DNA of 64,000 bases from an uncultured Oscillospiraceae bacterium (GTDB lineage Bacteria; Bacillota; Clostridia; Oscillospirales; Oscillospiraceae): contig CALWOP010000001.1 in NCBI GenBank assembly GCA_944383195.1, positions 30,083 to 94,082 of the forward strand, given 5' to 3'. The notes beneath the pieces were generated by a model. The model did not search any database and was not told the DNA's origin. It worked only from the letters and a program-made list of their open reading frames with translations. Positions 33,184-41,266 of the stretch are shown piece after piece (position 1 is the stretch's first letter; the number at the start of each line of letters is the position of its first letter). The position numbers and the translations under genes are program-made.

Positions 33184-33974
33184 CAGATCTGCCTCCCATC
33201 GTTGCTGCGGGGAAATTGAGCGCCTGCCACCAGATCGCACAGATGCTCAAAATCCTGCGCGGGTTTGGAGGCGGGGGCGTAGTCGATCACGCTCATGCTG
33301 TGGGCAGGGGCCTCAGCCACCGCCACGCTGGTGCGGATTTTGCTTTCAAACACCACTGTGTCCAGCTGCTTGGCGATTTGATCGGCAAGCTCCAGTACCT
33401 CCCGGTTGAGGTTGAACCGGGCGTTAAAGCGGTTGAGCAGGATGCCAAGAACCTCCAGACGGGAGTTGTAATATTCCCGCACGCTCTCAATGGTTTCCTT
33501 GATTTGGGACACACCAAGGAGGCTGAGCACTTCGGGAGCCATGGGGATGATCAGCTTGTCCACTGCCACATAGGCATTGACGGTGAGCAGATTCAGTGCA
33601 GGCGGCGTGTCCACGATGATATAGTCGTAGTTTTCCTCCACCTTGGACAGGGCGGTTTTGAGCATATATTCCCGGCCGGGCCGGTTAAACTCCAGTTCCG
33701 CTCCCGCAAGAAGGATGTTGGAGGGCAGCAAATCGCAGGTCTGGGTATGGGAAATGGCCTGCTGGGGCTCCAGCTCTCCACGGAATACGTCGTGAATGGT
33801 CGCACAGCGCTCAATGTTCAGCCCCATGCTGAAACCCAGGCTGCCCTGAGGGTCTAAATCCACCCCCAACACCCGGGCGCCCCGGTTGTGCAGACTGGCC
33901 AGCAGGGCGGCCGCCGTAGTGGTTTTCCCAACGCCACCTTTCTGGTTGGTAATTGCGATCATCAAAGCTGGCAT
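33183..33974 (-). CDS. ParA/Soj-family partition-type ATPase
   Basis: A 263-residue deviant-Walker ATPase. The A motif KGGVGKT is at residues 12-18, the A' motif is VDLDPQGS and the switch II-like motif is IVDTPPAL. No ParB gene or parS-like site is near, which argues against chromosome segregation. ATG 33974 has AAAGGAGG eight bases upstream. The stop codon overlaps the ATG of the ComFB-domain gene (TGATG), so the two are translationally coupled. Orphan ParA proteins position chemotaxis arrays (ParC, PpfA) or flagella; such a role is inferred from the place between flagellin and fliD. Confidence 0.9.
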   Translation of the reverse strand: MPALMIAITNQKGGVGKTTTAAALLASLHNRGARVLGVDLDPQGSLGFSMGLNIERCATIHDVFRGELEPQQAISHTQTCDLLPSNILLAGAELEFNRPGREYMLKTALSKVEENYDYIIVDTPPALNLLTVNAYVAVDKLIIPMAPEVLSLLGVSQIKETIESVREYYNSRLEVLGILLNRFNARFNLNREVLELADQIAKQLDTVVFESKIRTSVAVAEAPAHSMSVIDYAPASKPAQDFEHLCDLVAGAQFPRSNDGRQI

Positions 33975-34045
33975 GGCCAGAACCTCCTTTTCTGTCCGCG
34001 GGATGGCGTGCATCGAAAATATTACAAAAAAATGTAAGAAAACGC

Positions 34046-34072
34046 TTAATCTTTCGCCGCAGCGGACGATAT
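34046..34072 (+). promoter_or_regulatory. Sigma-28-type promoter of fliD
   Basis: TTAAT (34046-34050), a 13-base spacer and GGACGATAT (34064-34072). The start codon of fliD is about 145 bases downstream, so the leader would include the hairpin at 34115-34162. Confidence 0.7.
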
Positions 34073-34114
34073 TAATAGTGAGGGTATAAGAATATGCTCC
34101 AGGGTATTGTAAAC

Positions 34115-34162
34115 AAAAGGCCGTTTTTTGTCAATAAGGCTCAAATTTTAGAACGGCCTTTT
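34115..34162 (+). other. Terminator-like hairpin in the fliD leader
   Basis: AAAAGGCCGTT (34115-34125) pairs perfectly with AACGGCCTTTT (34152-34162) around a 26-base loop. It lies between the proposed fliD promoter and the fliD start. The stem ends in T residues, so it could attenuate fliD or stop leftover transcription; there is no separate T-run. Confidence 0.55.
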
Positions 34163-34217
34163 CTATATCCGGTCCTCTTCCAGTCGTTTTAGCCGTAAGA
34201 AAAGGGAGTGTGAAATT

Positions 34218-36812
34218 ATGGCATCCGTAAATAGTTTATCCAGCGCAAGCTCCTCGTCCAGTATTTATGGCAATCGTACCTATAATATTATTTCCGGACT
34301 GGCCAGCGGTCTGGATACCGAAGAACTGATCTCCGGCGTTGTCCAGAGCTATCAGCAGAAGATCCAGAGCCTCCAGAGTAAAAACACCAAGCTCCAGTGG
34401 CAGCAGGAGGCCTACCAGAGCATCTCCGACAAGTTGGTGGAGTTTTACCGCAATTACGCTACTTTTGCGTATTCCAACAACAACCTGGCCAGCTCCAGCT
34501 TTTTCAACAACGCGGTGATCACCTCGACAAACGGCAAGTATGCCAACCTGGTCACCGCTACCGGAAAGACCAGCAGCGACGTTATGCTCAACGCCGTCAA
34601 GCAGCTGGCCTCGGCCGCCAGGTATACCCATGATGCATCCAACCTGACCGATAACATCACAGTGGATGATAGTGGCAAGAAGATTACCGGCGACTCCATG
34701 GAGATCAATTCGGATAACACGGTGGATGTGAGCAAGCTGGCCGGTTCCCTCACCATAACCTACGGTAACCAGGAGGTCACGCTGGATTTTGGTGAGCGGG
34801 AATTTTTTGAAAAAGACGGTCAATTTGACGTTCAGACATTCCAGAATGCAATTAATCAAAAGCTCAAAGAGCAAAAGATCTCAACCAACAACGGTTCCGG
34901 TTCGGCGGACGAGTATATCAGTGTAAAAGTCCGGGATGACGGCTCCGGACATATTTCTCTTACAGTCGACGACCTGAAAAACAGCGGCAATACCTTTAAG
35001 ATCAGCGAGGCCACCGGCAGCCTGGGCGATTTGATTGGTAAGCAGCTGGGCGACGATACCAAGACGGTCAACCTGGGAATCCCTGATAACTTTACAGACA
35101 AGAAAGCCCTGTCTGAGTTCATTGACGGGGAGAGCATTACCGTTACTTTGGACGGCAAGAAAAAGACCATCAGCCTGGACGGGCTGAAAGACGTGAAAGA
35201 CCTCGGGGAATTTGAGAAAGCGCTCAACGAAGAGCTGAGAAATGCCTTTGGAACCGAAAAAGTGACCAATTCGGATGGTTCGTCCAGTGTGGTCAATAAG
35301 ATCAGCGCCACTCTGGACCCCAAAGATGGCATCTCCTTTACTATGGCACCCTCCATTAAAAATTCCACCATGTCTGTCACCGCCTCCAACAGAGATGTGG
35401 GCGATATTTTGGGCATCGGCTCTGGCCTGACCAGCTATCTGGACACCACCAAGACCCTGGGAGATCTGGGAGGACTGAGCCTGGAAGGTCTGACGGCCGC
35501 CGAAGCGGTGGGCGATATCACGGAGAAAAAGGCGGAAGACGGCAGCACCTACCGTGTGGATTCGGAAGGTTACCGGGTCAATGATGACAATAAGCGGATT
35601 GACGAAGACGGCAACCTGATGTATGATTTAGAGATCAATGGTGTGAAAATTGGAAGCTACAGCAAGAATACCGAGCTGAACACCGTTATCAACGATATCA
35701 ACGCCAATACGGAAGCCGGCGTTAACATCAGCTACTCCAAGACCACCGGCCAGTTTGTATTCACCGCGAAGGACACTGGCTCCAGCGGCCGTGTGGAGAT
35801 CGAAGCCGGCGGATTGGGCGAGAGACTGTTTGGCAAAGTTACACGCAACCAAGACACTGGAGAGTTGGAATCTGACACTGGCACCTACGAGTCGGGCCGG
35901 GATGCTCAGATCATCGCCACCATCAACGGCCAGACCATGGAGCTGACCCGTTCCTCCAACAGCTTTGATCTGGACGGCATGAATATTACCGTTAACGGTA
36001 CGTTCAATCCGGAGACTACTGTGGACGAGGTGGAAGCGGCCATCAAAGATGGTAAGCTGGACACGGACAGCCAGATCACCTTCACCAGCAAGACAGACGC
36101 GGACACGATTGTGGACGCGGTAAAGAAGATGGTGGAGGACCTGAACACCCTTATCAAGGAGGTCAAGAGCGCTTATTCCGATATGCCTCTTCAGAAGAAC
36201 GACGGCTCTTCCTATGAGCCGCTGTCTGACGAAGCCATGGAAGGAATGAGCGAGTCGGCCATCGAAAACTACGAGAAGAAGGCAAAAACTGGCATCCTGT
36301 TTATGGACAACGACCTGTCCTCGTTGTACAATGATCTGCGTAATGCCATTACCTCCAGCGGAGCGGACGGCGCAACGCTGCGGTCCATCGGAATTGAAAC
36401 CTCTTACTCGGATGGGCTGACCACCCTCACCTTTAATGAGGAAAAGTTCCGGGCGGCTCTGGAGAGCGATCCGGACAAGGTGCAGGAGGCGTTTACCAAG
36501 TCCAAGGAGAACGGCGCCGCCACCGACGGTCTTATGACGAGACTGACTGGGATTACCGACAAATACGCTGCTACAACCGGCGACGTAAAGGGTATCCTGA
36601 TCGAGAAGGCCGGCTCCAAATACTCCCCCAGCGCCGCATTGGATAATACACTTCTGGATCAGATGAAAGATGTGGAGGAAGAGATTTCCAAGTGGCAGGA
36701 TAAAATGTCCAATAAGGTGGACTACTACACCAACAAGTTCACCCAGCTGGAACTTCTGATCAACCAGATGAACTCCCAGAGCTCGGCTCTGGCCGGCTTG
36801 ATGGGAGGTTAA
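34218..36812 (+). CDS. fliD: Flagellar filament cap protein FliD, enlarged
   Basis: FliD caps the growing filament and folds arriving flagellin. The N-terminal domain (residues about 22-120; ISGLASGLDTEELISGVV and the coiled QQKIQSLQSKNTKLQWQQEAY) and the C-terminal domain (about 590-864, ending in coiled QLELLINQMNSQSSALAGLMGG) are conserved. At 864 residues it is far longer than common FliD proteins of about 450-700; the extra length lies in the middle, outward-facing region and looks beta-rich with repeated Gly/Thr/Asp strands. fliS follows after 29 bases. Confidence 0.94.
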   Translation: MASVNSLSSASSSSSIYGNRTYNIISGLASGLDTEELISGVVQSYQQKIQSLQSKNTKLQWQQEAYQSISDKLVEFYRNYATFAYSNNNLASSSFFNNAVITSTNGKYANLVTATGKTSSDVMLNAVKQLASAARYTHDASNLTDNITVDDSGKKITGDSMEINSDNTVDVSKLAGSLTITYGNQEVTLDFGEREFFEKDGQFDVQTFQNAINQKLKEQKISTNNGSGSADEYISVKVRDDGSGHISLTVDDLKNSGNTFKISEATGSLGDLIGKQLGDDTKTVNLGIPDNFTDKKALSEFIDGESITVTLDGKKKTISLDGLKDVKDLGEFEKALNEELRNAFGTEKVTNSDGSSSVVNKISATLDPKDGISFTMAPSIKNSTMSVTASNRDVGDILGIGSGLTSYLDTTKTLGDLGGLSLEGLTAAEAVGDITEKKAEDGSTYRVDSEGYRVNDDNKRIDEDGNLMYDLEINGVKIGSYSKNTELNTVINDINANTEAGVNISYSKTTGQFVFTAKDTGSSGRVEIEAGGLGERLFGKVTRNQDTGELESDTGTYESGRDAQIIATINGQTMELTRSSNSFDLDGMNITVNGTFNPETTVDEVEAAIKDGKLDTDSQITFTSKTDADTIVDAVKKMVEDLNTLIKEVKSAYSDMPLQKNDGSSYEPLSDEAMEGMSESAIENYEKKAKTGILFMDNDLSSLYNDLRNAITSSGADGATLRSIGIETSYSDGLTTLTFNEEKFRAALESDPDKVQEAFTKSKENGAATDGLMTRLTGITDKYAATTGDVKGILIEKAGSKYSPSAALDNTLLDQMKDVEEEISKWQDKMSNKVDYYTNKFTQLELLINQMNSQSSALAGLMGG

Positions 36813-36841
36813 CGATCTCCAAAGGAAAGGAACGCACCTTT

Positions 36842-37216
36842 ATGGATATGCGAGGTTACCAGCATTATCGGGAGCAGTCCCTGAATACTATGACCCCCGG
36901 TGAGCTGCTGCTGTTGGTTTATGACGAACTGATCAAGCGGCTGACACAGGCAGAGTTGGCCCTTTCCCAAGAGGACTACCAGACCTTTGAGGCGGCTGTG
37001 GATCATTCCGTCCGTATTGTCCATTATTTGGATGATACATTGGATCGGCAGTATGAGATCAGCAGTCAGCTGACCCGGTTGTATGAATACTTCTGCTATG
37101 AACTCAGCCGGGTAAAGAGCGGCCGCAATAAAACCGAGTTGGAGCGGGTAAAGCGTATGGCTGCTGAACTGCGGGAAAGCTTCCGTACTGCGGACAAAAA
37201 CACCTCCAGCCGATAG
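36842..37216 (+). CDS. fliS: Flagellin export chaperone FliS
   Basis: FliS binds the flagellin C-terminus and keeps it export-ready. The 124-residue helical protein shows the family start (GYQHYREQSLNTMTPGELLLLVYDELIKRL). AAAGGAAAGGAA precedes the ATG; the Met two codons later is an alternative start. It is in the usual fliD-fliS order, with a small chaperone-like gene nine bases downstream. Confidence 0.95.
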   Translation: MDMRGYQHYREQSLNTMTPGELLLLVYDELIKRLTQAELALSQEDYQTFEAAVDHSVRIVHYLDDTLDRQYEISSQLTRLYEYFCYELSRVKSGRNKTELERVKRMAAELRESFRTADKNTSSR

Positions 37217-37225
37217 GAGCTCACC

Positions 37226-37636
37226 ATGTTACATGATCAGCAATTAGATGAAGCTAACGCTATCCAGCGCAAGATGTATACCTCCCTGGCAGAAGTGGCA
37301 GAGCTGACAAGTGAGCTGTCCGAGGCGGTGAACCGCCAGGACCAGGTGTCAGTTCGGATGTTTCTGTCCATGCGGCAGGAGGAGATTGGACGGCTGAATG
37401 ATTATCAAGCCATGCTGAACCGGCAGTGTAAGCAGCTGCCGGCGGAGGATGGCGCGTTACTCAGCCAGTATATTTCAGGCCGGTTTTCGGGGAAGCTCCC
37501 TACGGCCAGCGGAGAGGCGCTGCTGCGCCAGGTGGAAAAAAACTACGCTCTGTTGGAGCGGGTCCGCCAGGCGGATCGGGCAGTGAGCAGCCGTTTGGGT
37601 GGGGCTAATTCCTTTTACATGAAACAAGGAAAATAG
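37226..37636 (+). CDS. FlgN/FliT-like flagellar chaperone
   Basis: A 136-residue, mostly helical and charged protein with a central ELTSELSEAVNRQDQ and MRQEEIGRLNDYQAML. Composition and length fit FlgN/FliT-type export chaperones, and the position after fliS is that of fliT in many firmicutes. No single decisive motif, so FliT or FlgN cannot be distinguished. TAGGAGCTCACC precedes the ATG. A convergent terminator follows. Confidence 0.65.
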   Translation: MLHDQQLDEANAIQRKMYTSLAEVAELTSELSEAVNRQDQVSVRMFLSMRQEEIGRLNDYQAMLNRQCKQLPAEDGALLSQYISGRFSGKLPTASGEALLRQVEKNYALLERVRQADRAVSSRLGGANSFYMKQGK

Positions 37637-37653
37637 TGTATCTGCTCAAAATG

Positions 37654-37682
37654 CCCCCTGCCGACTCAACATCGACAGGGGG
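37654..37682. terminator. Terminator after the fliD-fliS unit
   Basis: CCCCCTGCCGA pairs with TCGACAGGGGG (37672-37682) with one mismatch around a seven-base loop, between convergent genes. Confidence 0.85.
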
Positions 37683-37698
37683 TAATCCTCTTTTTCCT

Positions 37699-38571
37699 TT
37701 AACTTCCTAAAGAGGGGAAATACCACAGTGGGGCACCGCTGGACCGACTGGAGGAGAGCTCATCTAAAATAAGCTGTGGGTCCCAAAGAGCCAGGCTCCG
37801 CTCCCGGCTATTAGGGTCTGCGACCAGTATTTGCCCCGTCAAGGTGGCGCCCCGGAGGACAATGAAGTGTCCTCCGCTGGTAAAATGCCCAGGCCCCATG
37901 AGGGCGATGAGCAGCTGGCCGGTGGCCAGCCGTTGATATAGATCGTCCGCGGAGAGCTCTCCGCAGGAGTGCGCTTCCAGGCCAAAGTGCTGGGCCAATC
38001 CTTCCACAATGGACAGGTAAGACCCGCTGCCTGGGGCACAGTACCCCAGTTCATAGGCCGTCTGAGCCATTTGAGCAGGGTCTACCAATTCCGGCCCCAG
38101 CGTGGAGACTACCATGGACATTGCGGTGGGGCCGCAGCCAAAGCCTTTGACTGAGTCCGGCCCAAAGCTGGCTTCGGCCCAAGGGGATTCCCCCTGATTG
38201 AAGTAAATAAGCTCGACCACCCCGCCGGTCAGTACCTCCTGATCCTGGTGTGAGCGAAACTGTGTGATGGTCGGGTCTTGCGTAGCGGGAGGGGAAGCAG
38301 TTTCCGGTTCCTGAATTTCCTGGCTGACCGGAGCGGCTTCTTCTTGCTGTGTTTGAGGCGGCTGTGCAGGGGGGCGGATCTGACTCAACAGATTCTTGCC
38401 CTGATCCTGGAGCGATTGTTTCAATCGGGCCGCCGGCTGCATGATTTCCTGAAAAAGATCCGGGTCCATGATTCGGCATACCGCTAACTCAGTGCCCCCG
38501 ATACAGAGTAAGGCGAGCAAAATGAGCCCCGGGATGCGAAGATAATGTTTTTGTTTCTTTTTATCACTCAT
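37699..38571 (-). CDS. Membrane-anchored C39-like cysteine peptidase homologue
   Basis: A 290-residue protein with a short basic tail, one membrane segment (about 11-32), a Pro/Gln/Glu-rich spacer (about 65-100) and a papain-like C39 domain. The catalytic Cys146 in GFGCGPTAM, His235 in GGHFIVL and Asp252 in VADPNS are all present. It probably acts outside the membrane; the substrate is unknown. Start at ATG 38571 after GGGAGACTGCA; the longer opening extends through the divergent promoter region. It is divergent from the FtsE-like gene. Confidence 0.82.
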   Translation of the reverse strand: MSDKKKQKHYLRIPGLILLALLCIGGTELAVCRIMDPDLFQEIMQPAARLKQSLQDQGKNLLSQIRPPAQPPQTQQEEAAPVSQEIQEPETASPPATQDPTITQFRSHQDQEVLTGGVVELIYFNQGESPWAEASFGPDSVKGFGCGPTAMSMVVSTLGPELVDPAQMAQTAYELGYCAPGSGSYLSIVEGLAQHFGLEAHSCGELSADDLYQRLATGQLLIALMGPGHFTSGGHFIVLRGATLTGQILVADPNSRERSLALWDPQLILDELSSSRSSGAPLWYFPSLGS

Positions 38572-38650
38572 TGCAGTCTCCCGCCTCACTTCATCGTGTG
38601 ACACATTATAACAAAAATTTTTCTCATTGTATATAAGGAGGGATAGATCT

Positions 38651-39367
38651 ATGCCACAGCCGCAGATTTGCTTGAAAGAAGTGGGCAAAGACTATCCGCA
38701 GGAGTCTGAACGGCGCGTGGTCCATGCGATTCATTCGGTGGATCTCACCATTGAAAAGGGAGAGTTTGTATTTGTCACGGGCAGCAGCGGGGCGGGAAAA
38801 AGCACCCTTTTGCAGTTGATTGCCTGTGAAACCTCCCCCACCCATGGAAACATTTTTGTGGATGGAGTGAATGTCACCCGTATTTCGCAGCGGCAGCGTC
38901 AACAGCGGCGGCTGCGGTTTGGATATGTGCCTCAGCTGCCAACTTTGATCCGGAAGCGGACCATTGAGGAAAATCTGACCGCTGTGGCGCTGCTGGGACG
39001 GGGAAGGGGACGGTTGGCGCCCGACAAACGGGTGCAGAAAGCCCTCAATATGGTAGGAATGGGAGATGCGGCAAAGTGTTATCCGGTGGAACTTTCCATG
39101 GGGCAATGCCGGCGTGTAGAGCTGGCACGAGCGATCATAAACAATCCGGATATACTGGTTCTGGATGAGCTGACTGCCAATTTGGATGAGGACACGGCTT
39201 GGGATATGTTTCTCTTTTTGTCGGAACTCAATTACAATGGCATTACAGTGATTATGGCGACACACGCCAAAAAATTTGTCAATCTAATGCGCCGGAGGGT
39301 CATTACTCTGGTGGATGGAACCATATTTGGTGATGTGCAGAAAGGACGATATGGGGATGTAGTGTAA
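38651..39367 (+). CDS. Orphan FtsE-like ABC ATPase
   Basis: A 238-residue ABC ATPase. Walker A is GSSGAGKST (about 44-52) and the Q-loop lies in VPQLP. The signature is SMGQCRR instead of LSGGQ, Walker B reads ILVLDEL with Leu replacing the usual Pro, and the D-loop is NLDED. Overall it is closest to FtsE, which works with FtsX in cell-wall hydrolase control at division. No ftsX or other membrane subunit is adjacent. ATG 38651 follows AAGGAGG by nine bases. The substitutions may mean altered or regulatory ATPase activity. Confidence 0.75.
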   Translation: MPQPQICLKEVGKDYPQESERRVVHAIHSVDLTIEKGEFVFVTGSSGAGKSTLLQLIACETSPTHGNIFVDGVNVTRISQRQRQQRRLRFGYVPQLPTLIRKRTIEENLTAVALLGRGRGRLAPDKRVQKALNMVGMGDAAKCYPVELSMGQCRRVELARAIINNPDILVLDELTANLDEDTAWDMFLFLSELNYNGITVIMATHAKKFVNLMRRRVITLVDGTIFGDVQKGRYGDVV

Positions 39368-39388
39368 TTGGATCAAGAATATTTCGGT

Positions 39389-39416
39389 TTGCTCTTTCGG
39401 GTATACCGCTTATATA
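39389..39416 (+). promoter_or_regulatory. Possible vegetative promoter of the chemoreceptor at 39458
   Basis: TTGCTC at 39389-39394 and TATATA at 39411-39416 with a 16-base spacer. No sigma-28 element was found here, unlike the other receptor gene. Weak assignment. Confidence 0.35.
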
Positions 39417-39457
39417 TAGCACCATACAGACAAGAACTACGTTTTGGAGGGTAGAAC

Positions 39458-41230
39458 ATGAAAAATAAAAGAGTTGGCATAAAAATCCTTTTTTCCTTTG
39501 GCGTTACAATGCTTTTGTCGCTCCTGTTGATGGCTGTGGCCATTTGGACGATCTTCAGCGTTCGAAATCAATATTCTGAAGTCATATCTACCCAGATCGC
39601 TATCGTAGATGCGGTTCAAGAGAGCGAGACAGAGATCAACGCCATTGCCCGACAGCTGCGGGACATGGCGCTGTTTGGCTATGATACGAACACAGTCAGC
39701 GAAATTGATGCCTCCCTTACTGCCTTAGATGAGTCTTTGAAAACAATCTCCTCGCTGCAGACAGAGGGTACCGCTTTGGCAACAGACTTTACCCAGAAAG
39801 TGGAGCAGTGGCGTGCTTCGTTCAGTGCCATTGACAGTGCGCTTCAGGCGGGGAATACCGCTCAGGTCCGACAGCTGCTGCGGGATGAGTGTACCCCCAG
39901 GCTGAATGCCGCGGTAGAAGCGGGCCAGGCCCTGACCAGCCAGTTGACACAGAATGGAGACCAGGCATTGAGCCACACATCGGGCAACATTACCCGTCAG
40001 ACGGTCATTTTGCTCGTTTTGATTGTCATCATGGCTGCGGTGGGCTGTGCCCTGAATGGGTATGTTGTTCGTTCGATCGTAAGGCCCTTGCGTAAGGCCC
40101 AGGACTCTGTGGTTGCGTTCAGCAAAGGTGATCTGTCCTATGAGCTGGACTATGAGTCGGCGGATGAGATTGGCGGAATCTGCGACGCGGTGCGTACTTC
40201 TCAGGAAGTTCTGCACAATACCATTGAGGATATCGTATCGGTGACGAAGCAGCTGGCCGACGGCGATCTGTCCTGCCAGGTGACTCAGCAGTATCCGGGT
40301 GAGCTGGCTCCCATCAAGGAGAACATTGAATATCTGCTGGAGCAGCTCAATGATACCATGGGCGGCATTCTTCAGGCAGCCGATCAGGTGGCTGCTGGGG
40401 CCGATCAGGTGTCCACAGGCTCTCAAGGGCTGGCCCAGGGCGCCACGGAACAGGCCAGCGCAGTGGAACAGCTGTCCGCAGGTATCAACGATCTGGACCG
40501 TTTCGCTCAGGAAAACCGCAAGACCGCCCAAGACGCAAAGGAGCGCGCGGATCAAGCGGCCGGGCAGGTGCTGATCAGCAATGAGCGCATGAAAGAAATG
40601 CGCAAGGCGATGGACGAGATCATGGCTGGGCAGAAAGACATCAGCAAGATTATCGAAACCATTGAGAATATTGCGTTCCAGACCAACATCCTGGCCCTGA
40701 ACGCCGCGGTGGAAGCTGCCCGTGCCGGCAGCGCGGGCAAGGGCTTTGCCGTGGTGGCAGACGAAGTGCGCAATCTGGCTTCCAAGTCGGATCACGCCGC
40801 CAAGCAGACAAAGAAGCTCATCGAAACGTCCATGGCTGCGGTGGAGCACGGCGGCGCCCTGGCTGAGGATGTGGATGACAATATGCAGAAGACTGTGGAG
40901 TATGCCGGAGTGGCCATTGAGTACATGGGGAAGCTGGCTGAGAGCACCATTGCGGAGGCGGAGTCCATTGATCAGCTGACCGCCGGCGTGGACCAGATTT
41001 CTGCTGTGGTTCAGACCAACTCCGCCACCAGTGAGCAGTCCGCGGCTGCCAGCCAGGAGCTGTCCTCTCAGGCGGTGATGATGAAGCAGCTGATCCAGCG
41101 CTTCCGCATCAAGAACTCCGACCCCTTTGCTGCTTATGAGCCACAAGAGCAGCAGGAGCAGGAGCCTGTGCAGAGTTCCAGCCGGCCTGCCGCTCCCGCA
41201 GTGGAGGAAAATCCCTTCAGCAAGTATTAA
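39458..41230 (+). CDS. Methyl-accepting chemotaxis protein, four-helix sensor type
   Basis: A 590-residue chemoreceptor. Topology: membrane helix near 10-32, an extracellular helical sensor (about 33-180), second helix about 181-205, HAMP domain and a long signalling coiled coil. The hairpin tip is [22 protein letters not shown] with [12 protein letters not shown]. The sensor is short and all-helical (four-helix bundle type), and its ligand is not predictable. GGAGGG lies 8 bases before the ATG. It sits 90 bases after the FtsE-like gene and 36 before the FtsA-like gene. Confidence 0.94.
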   Translation: MKNKRVGIKILFSFGVTMLLSLLLMAVAIWTIFSVRNQYSEVISTQIAIVDAVQESETEINAIARQLRDMALFGYDTNTVSEIDASLTALDESLKTISSLQTEGTALATDFTQKVEQWRASFSAIDSALQAGNTAQVRQLLRDECTPRLNAAVEAGQALTSQLTQNGDQALSHTSGNITRQTVILLVLIVIMAAVGCALNGYVVRSIVRPLRKAQDSVVAFSKGDLSYELDYESADEIGGICDAVRTSQEVLHNTIEDIVSVTKQLADGDLSCQVTQQYPGELAPIKENIEYLLEQLNDTMGGILQAADQVAAGADQVSTGSQGLAQGATEQASAVEQLSAGINDLDRFAQENRKTAQDAKERADQAAGQVLISNERMKEMRKAMDEIMAGQKDISKIIETIENIAFQTNILALNAAVEAARAGSAGKGFAVVADEVRNLASKSDHAAKQTKKLIETSMAAVEHGGALAEDVDDNMQKTVEYAGVAIEYMGKLAESTIAEAESIDQLTAGVDQISAVVQTNSATSEQSAAASQELSSQAVMMKQLIQRFRIKNSDPFAAYEPQEQQEQEPVQSSSRPAAPAVEENPFSKY

Positions 41231-41266
41231 AAGACTGATCCCGGCAGGAAAGGAGATGGCAGATGA

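Noticed and set aside
33183-33974. Chromosome-partition (Soj) role for the ParA gene
   Set aside because: No ParB gene or parS-like palindrome nearby, and the surroundings are entirely flagellar.
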